DNA of 45,003 nucleotides from an uncultured Eubacterium sp. (GTDB lineage Bacteria > Bacillota > Clostridia > Oscillospirales > Acutalibacteraceae), in contig CAJOER010000002.1 in assembly GCA_905233805.1 (NCBI GenBank), positions 1-45,003 of the forward strand. The letters are read 5' to 3'. The notes beneath the pieces were generated by a model, which saw nothing but the letters and a program-made list of their open reading frames with translations, was not told where the DNA came from and made no database searches. Position 1 is the stretch's first letter, and every line of letters begins with the position of its first letter. The translations under genes and the position numbers were made by a program. Below, one piece after another: positions 40,645-45,003 of the stretch.

Positions 40645-40920
40645 GTGGGTTCGTTTAGGGGATGCATTGCTGTTCCGTTAGAAAACTACTGCAAAAAATA
40701 TCTTGACGGAAAATACAGCGCAGATGAAATCGAGTTAAGCGAGTTTTATGAAGCAATGCTATCAATAATTGATAAATTGAGTCTTAACGGCAAAGCAGAT
40801 ATTGAAGATTTCAAATCGAAGTATTTTGAAATACAAAAAAAGAGTTATACCGAGTTGAACTTAGAAGAATGTATTAAAATTTTTGAAGAATTTAAGAGAA
40901 TTACAGGAGTAAAGCTATGA
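40645..40920 (+). CDS. Small hypothetical protein coupled to the large secreted protein
   Basis: A 91-residue helical, acidic protein with a GTG start at 40645 directed by GAGGGGGTG. It has no signal peptide or membrane segment; it starts MGSFRGCIAVPLENY and contains a YKSxYxEIQKK-like amphipathic helix. The family is not recognised. Its stop overlaps the next ATG (ATGA), so it is translationally coupled to the 40917 gene. It lies 46 nt after the HEPN gene, and whether they share a transcript is open. Confidence 0.6.
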   Translation: MGSFRGCIAVPLENYCKKYLDGKYSADEIELSEFYEAMLSIIDKLSLNGKADIEDFKSKYFEIQKKSYTELNLEECIKIFEEFKRITGVKL

Positions 40921-43900
40921 AAAAATTTATAAGTTTATTTTTATCACTAATGATGCTGTTGAGCGTTACGGCGGGGCTGGATTTATCGGCTTATGCAGCG
41001 GATGATTTTACGGAAATCAGAACTGTAAGCGATTTATACAGAATCCGTTATGACCTTGACGGTAACTATATATTGATGAACGATATAGACTTAACCGCAG
41101 CTACCTCGGAAAACGGCGAATGGAGTTATAATAAACAAGGTTGGAGACCAATCTGCACAACAGATGGTAATGATATAATTACTGAAGGTTTTACTGGAGT
41201 TTTTGACGGAAACGGATATACCATTTCAGGATTAAACCTATCTTCGGTAGGTACAAAAGATTCGTCAAATAGAACCTATCCTGTTTCAGGACTATTTGCA
41301 ACAAGTTCTGGAACAATAAAGAACCTAACTATGTCCAATTTTGATTTTTCATTTAAAAATGGATATCATGCACCATTAGTTGCTATTAATTCCGGTAATA
41401 TTATCAATTGTAAATCTATTGATGGAACAATTGATGCAAAAGCTAACATAGGTTCAAATGAAAATGCCAGTTATACTGGAGGAATATGTGCAGTTAATAA
41501 TGGAACAATGAAATACTGTTATTCTAATTGTTCTTTAACGGCTACCGCATACAGCCATTATGTAAGTGGTCAAGGCTATTCTGTATATGCATATTATTAT
41601 CAAGGTGGTATTTCAGGAAGCAACAGTGGTAGCATTATCTGTTCATATTCACAATCGGAATTGCTGACCGTTGTTCCCCAAAGTGGTTATTCTATAGATG
41701 GTGGACGAGGTGGTATAACTGGAAGAGGGGGTAACATCCAAAACTGTTACAGTTTTGAAAGAATAAGTGGAAATGGAGGAGCCATTAGTACATCTTATTG
41801 TAGAAAAGGCACACCTGGTGGAACGGCAACCGATTGTTATTATTTGTCTGGACAAGGTTCTCAAGCAGGATGCACTCCTCTCACCGAAGAACAAATGAAA
41901 ATGGACTTTATGTATCAGGGCTTTGACTTTGATAACGTATGGTACATTGATGAAGACAGCGATTATCCTTATCCTCAGTTAAGGATACCGAACACAAAAA
42001 CAGTTGAAAAAATAACCATCAAAAAGCAGCCGAAGAAAACGGTTTATGTAACGAATGAAGCGATTGAAGCGGCTGATGGCGTTCTGAATGTAAAATACAT
42101 TGACGGAACGTTTGAAGACGTGCCGATGAAAGACGATATGCTTTCAGGCTATGATATTGCAACCGCAGGCACTCAGACCGTTATCGTTACATATGAGGAT
42201 AAAACGGCAACCTTTGATATTCTTGTTAAAGATGAAACTAATATTGATAGTTTAGTTATTCAGTCACAGCCGAATAAAACAACATTTGTTAAAGGCACAA
42301 AATTTGATTTTACGGGCTGCGTTGCAAGAATAACTTATTCCGATACAACTTATGATGATATTGATATTACAGCCGATATGACAAGCGGCGGCGATATTAA
42401 TACAGTAGGAACACAGACAATATCCTATTCAGTAGGCGGAAAGACCGCAACCTTTGACGTTGAGGTTGTTCCTGTTGTTATGGACAGAATTGTCGTTACT
42501 TCTGCTCCCGACAAGGTTGACTATCTTCCCGACGAAGAACTTGATACAACAGGTCTTGTTGTTAAAGCGGAATACAACAACGGAAAGATTAAGGAGATTA
42601 CAAACTATACGCTTTCCGGTTTCGGCGACACAAACGAGGTTAACCCGATAACCGTAAGCTACGATGAAAAAGAAACTACATTTAATGTTACTATTCATAC
42701 TCCCGATGAAGAATGGACAACAATAACAGAAGCAAACTGTACCGTTCAGGGAGAAAAGGTTAAGTATTGTAAAACCTGCGGTAATGTCGTTATTAGAAAT
42801 GTTGTTGACCCGAAAGGACATACGCCTGTAACAGACGATGCTGTTGCGGCTACCTGTACTAAGATAGGACTTACGGAAGGCAGTCATTGTTCTGTTTGCG
42901 GAGCTGTATTAACTGCACAGCAGGTAGTTAATGCCAAAGGACATAGCTATACATCAAAAACTTTAACGGCTGCTTCCTGTACGCAAAAGGGCATTAAATC
43001 ATATACTTGTTCAACCTGCGGCGACACTTATACAACAGAACTTGAGATGACAGCTCATACTATTGTTGATGACAATGCTGTTGCGGCAACTTGTACTAAT
43101 GCAGGCTTAACTGCAGGGCGTCACTGTTCTGTGTGCGGATATGTTATAGCAGCACAGGAAGTAGTTAACGCAAAGGGACACACTTATACATCCGTTGTTA
43201 CCACTCCTACTTGTAAGGACCAGGGATATACAACTTATACTTGTACAAACTGTGGTGAAAGTTATAAGGCCGACTTTACAGCCGTAACGGACAACCACGA
43301 TTACAAGTCAATAGTTACTATTCCCGCAACCTGTACTGCAAAGGGCGTAAAGACTTATACCTGTTCCATCTGCGGTGATAATTATACTGAGGATATTCCG
43401 GCTACGAACAATCATACTTATACAGAAATCGTTGTAACTCCTGCTTCTTGTACAACGACAGGATTAAAGGAATATACCTGTACGCTTTGCGGAGATAAAT
43501 ACACTGAAGTTATTTCAAAGGCGGCTCATACTCCCGAGATTGAAGCTGCGGTTGAGCCGAAATGTGAAACTACCGGTTTAACCGAAGGCAGCCGCTGTTC
43601 AGTTTGCGGTGCAGTTTTAGTAGAACAGCAGGTGCTGAAAAAAACAGGTCATACATTTGTTGAAAACGTAAGTGATGACGGCAAGATTAAAACAATTACC
43701 TGTTCAAATATTAACGGAGTTCATCCCGAGGAAAGAACAAAAACATTACCTTCAAGCACTTATCCCGAATCAGCGCACAATTATGCTAATAATACTTCCG
43801 TTACCTACCCATTTACATATGTAGGCGCAAAGAAGCTTGCTATTACATTCTCGTCTTCAACGAAGACTCAGGCAAGCTACGACTACATATACATTTACAA

Positions 43901-45003
43901 TAGCGCGGGTACTCAAATAGGCAAGTATTCTGGAACTACATTAGCTAATCAGACGATTACAATTTCGGGTGACAGCTTCAGCATTAAGCTCACTTCAAAT
44001 GCTTCAACCGTATATTACGGCTTCAGCCTTTCTTCAATCGTTGCAACATATGATGAAGAAGTCGGCACACAGTGCGATTACTGCCAAGAAATTGAGCTTG
44101 AACATGATTACAAAGAGGTTGTAACAACTCCTGCAACCTGTACTACTAAAGGTCTCAAGACTTTCACCTGTTCTTACTGTGGTGATAAGTACACGGAAGA
44201 TATTGATATGCTTGAGCATACGCCTGTAACGGACGCGGCGGTTGCGCCTACCTGTACAAAATCAGGATTAGCCGAAGGCAGTCATTGTTCGATATGCGGA
44301 ACTACTCTTGTTGAGCAGGATGTTGTAAAAGCAAAAGGACATACATATACAAGCGTTGTTACTGCTCCGACCTGTAAAGAGCAGGGATATACAACTTACA
44401 CTTGTTCGGTATGCGGCGACAGTTACAAGGGCGATTTTACAGCGGTAACTACAAACCACGATTACAAGTCAACAGTTACTACTCCCGCAACCTGTACGGC
44501 GAAGGGCGTTAAGACTTTCACCTGTTCAGTATGCGGCGATAAGTACACAGAAGATATAGATATGCTTGCGCATACGGCGGTTACTGATAAAGCAGTTGCC
44601 GCTACCTGCACAAAGTCGGGACTTACAGAAGGCAGTCACTGCTCGGTATGCGGTACTGTTATTGTTGAACAGACCGTAATTCCTGCAAATCAGCATCAGT
44701 ATACGCCTGTTGTAACTGCTCCGACCTGCAGAGATAAAGGCTATACAACATATACCTGCTCCGTTTGCGGTGATTCTTACAGAGCGGACTATACAGAAAA
44801 AACCAACGACCATGATTATAACGGCGTTGTAACAAAATTACCGACATGTACGGCAAAGGGAATAAAGACCTTTACCTGCTCCGTATGCGGAGATACATAT
44901 ACAGAGCCTGTTGAAAAGCTCGCACATACTCCTGCTGAAGCGGTAAAAGAAAATGAAAAAGCCGCAACCTGCACTGCAACGGGTTCATATGACAGCGTAG
45001 TTT
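40917..45003 (+). CDS. Very large secreted repeat protein with Ig, CUB-like and CxxC modules (3' end outside window)
   Basis: Open for 1362 codons to the right edge. Signal peptide 1-28. An N-terminal beta-helix region with GLUG-like units (about 55-320, such as YTGGICAVNNGTM), three Big_3-type Ig-like domains (about 365-595, repeated DGTFEDVPMKDD/GTQT pattern), then tandem 38-41-residue modules each with a CxxC pair from about residue 600, interrupted by a CUB-like domain (about 954-1045, SYDYIYIYNSAGT). No anchor is visible before the edge. It probably functions as a surface adhesin or sensor; related CxxC modules occur singly in the GH30 and LRR-dockerin proteins. AGGAG precedes the ATG, which overlaps the upstream stop. 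Confidence 0.85.
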   Translation, partial: MKKFISLFLSLMMLLSVTAGLDLSAYAADDFTEIRTVSDLYRIRYDLDGNYILMNDIDLTAATSENGEWSYNKQGWRPICTTDGNDIITEGFTGVFDGNGYTISGLNLSSVGTKDSSNRTYPVSGLFATSSGTIKNLTMSNFDFSFKNGYHAPLVAINSGNIINCKSIDGTIDAKANIGSNENASYTGGICAVNNGTMKYCYSNCSLTATAYSHYVSGQGYSVYAYYYQGGISGSNSGSIICSYSQSELLTVVPQSGYSIDGGRGGITGRGGNIQNCYSFERISGNGGAISTSYCRKGTPGGTATDCYYLSGQGSQAGCTPLTEEQMKMDFMYQGFDFDNVWYIDEDSDYPYPQLRIPNTKTVEKITIKKQPKKTVYVTNEAIEAADGVLNVKYIDGTFEDVPMKDDMLSGYDIATAGTQTVIVTYEDKTATFDILVKDETNIDSLVIQSQPNKTTFVKGTKFDFTGCVARITYSDTTYDDIDITADMTSGGDINTVGTQTISYSVGGKTATFDVEVVPVVMDRIVVTSAPDKVDYLPDEELDTTGLVVKAEYNNGKIKEITNYTLSGFGDTNEVNPITVSYDEKETTFNVTIHTPDEEWTTITEANCTVQGEKVKYCKTCGNVVIRNVVDPKGHTPVTDDAVAATCTKIGLTEGSHCSVCGAVLTAQQVVNAKGHSYTSKTLTAASCTQKGIKSYTCSTCGDTYTTELEMTAHTIVDDNAVAATCTNAGLTAGRHCSVCGYVIAAQEVVNAKGHTYTSVVTTPTCKDQGYTTYTCTNCGESYKADFTAVTDNHDYKSIVTIPATCTAKGVKTYTCSICGDNYTEDIPATNNHTYTEIVVTPASCTTTGLKEYTCTLCGDKYTEVISKAAHTPEIEAAVEPKCETTGLTEGSRCSVCGAVLVEQQVLKKTGHTFVENVSDDGKIKTITCSNINGVHPEERTKTLPSSTYPESAHNYANNTSVTYPFTYVGAKKLAITFSSSTKTQASYDYIYIYNSAGTQIGKYSGTTLANQTITISGDSFSIKLTSNASTVYYGFSLSSIVATYDEEVGTQCDYCQEIELEHDYKEVVTTPATCTTKGLKTFTCSYCGDKYTEDIDMLEHTPVTDAAVAPTCTKSGLAEGSHCSICGTTLVEQDVVKAKGHTYTSVVTAPTCKEQGYTTYTCSVCGDSYKGDFTAVTTNHDYKSTVTTPATCTAKGVKTFTCSVCGDKYTEDIDMLAHTAVTDKAVAATCTKSGLTEGSHCSVCGTVIVEQTVIPANQHQYTPVVTAPTCRDKGYTTYTCSVCGDSYRADYTEKTNDHDYNGVVTKLPTCTAKGIKTFTCSVCGDTYTEPVEKLAHTPAEAVKENEKAATCTATGSYDSVV
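42819..45003 (+). repeat. Coding tandem repeat with 354-nt higher-order unit
   Basis: Modules begin with H-T/D and carry one CxxC each: A (41 codons, SGLTEGSHCSVCG core), B (39 codons, GYTTYTCSVCGDSY core) and C (38 codons, AKGVKTFTCSVCGDKYTE core). The A modules at 44217, 44571 and 44925 are spaced by exactly 354 nt. An earlier A-B-C run lies at 43056, 43179 and 43296. The array continues past the edge. Confidence 0.85.

Noticed and set aside
42819..45003. Tandem repeats as a CRISPR array
   Set aside because: The units are 114-123 nt, in frame, and encode conserved CxxC modules; there are no unique spacers of uniform length.

Overview
The window looks like a chromosomal segment of a Gram-positive anaerobe of the class Clostridia, probably a gut or rumen Oscillospirales/Ruminococcaceae-type organism. 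This is inferred from strong AGGAGG-type ribosome binding sites, dockerin and BspA-type leucine-rich secreted proteins, a short rhodanese-free ThiI next to its own cysteine desulfurase, a PdaA-like deacetylase and the hisS-aspS pair. No rRNA, tRNA, CRISPR array or transposase was seen.

Layout. 1-7967 (minus): one six-gene operon with a Nudix protein, a small membrane exporter-like protein, an NTP_transf_5 protein, a membrane-anchored GH27 alpha-galactosidase, CoaX and a secreted GH30 enzyme that runs off the left edge. 8168-12777 (plus): a HAD-Nudix fusion, cysteine desulfurase, ThiI and a sortase-like protein lacking its catalytic residues, ending in a bidirectional terminator. 12811-14727 (minus): a CapD-type nucleotide-sugar dehydratase. 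14859-21682 (plus): a PRTase-like protein, then an ECF-type sigma factor, a transmembrane protein that looks like its anti-sigma partner with an extracellular Ig/LRR portion, and a secreted LRR-dockerin protein. 21778-25123 (minus): tadA, a CPBP protease, galU and a RING-type membrane protein. 25266-32473 (plus): prfB, an MgtC-family gene, a PdaA-like lipoprotein and an mreBCD-mrdA elongation cluster whose MreB is strongly divergent. 32564-38230 (plus): a methylglyoxal-synthase-like protein, hisS, aspS, a secreted LRR protein and a YfbR-like nucleotidase.

38255-45003 is accessory in character. It holds a 54-residue ORF on the minus strand, a secreted-protein gene interrupted by a TGA, a small DUF6809-like protein, and then the most interesting locus of the window. 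In that locus a near-consensus promoter starts a compact RNA of about 130 nt. The RNA can fold into a 16-bp terminal helix, a three-way junction and a 6-bp pseudoknot. It is followed by an intrinsic terminator and then by a short protein with the HEPN ribonuclease signature RNxxxH. The order promoter, structured RNA, terminator, ribonuclease is that of type III toxin-antitoxin and AbiF-like RNA-guarded HEPN systems, but the protein is not recognisably Abi_2 or ToxN. A 91-residue unknown protein and a very large secreted protein follow. The latter has Ig-like domains, a CUB-like domain and tandem CxxC modules with an exact 354-nt higher-order period, and it runs off the right edge.

All functional calls are made by eye from motifs and remembered family features; no search was run.
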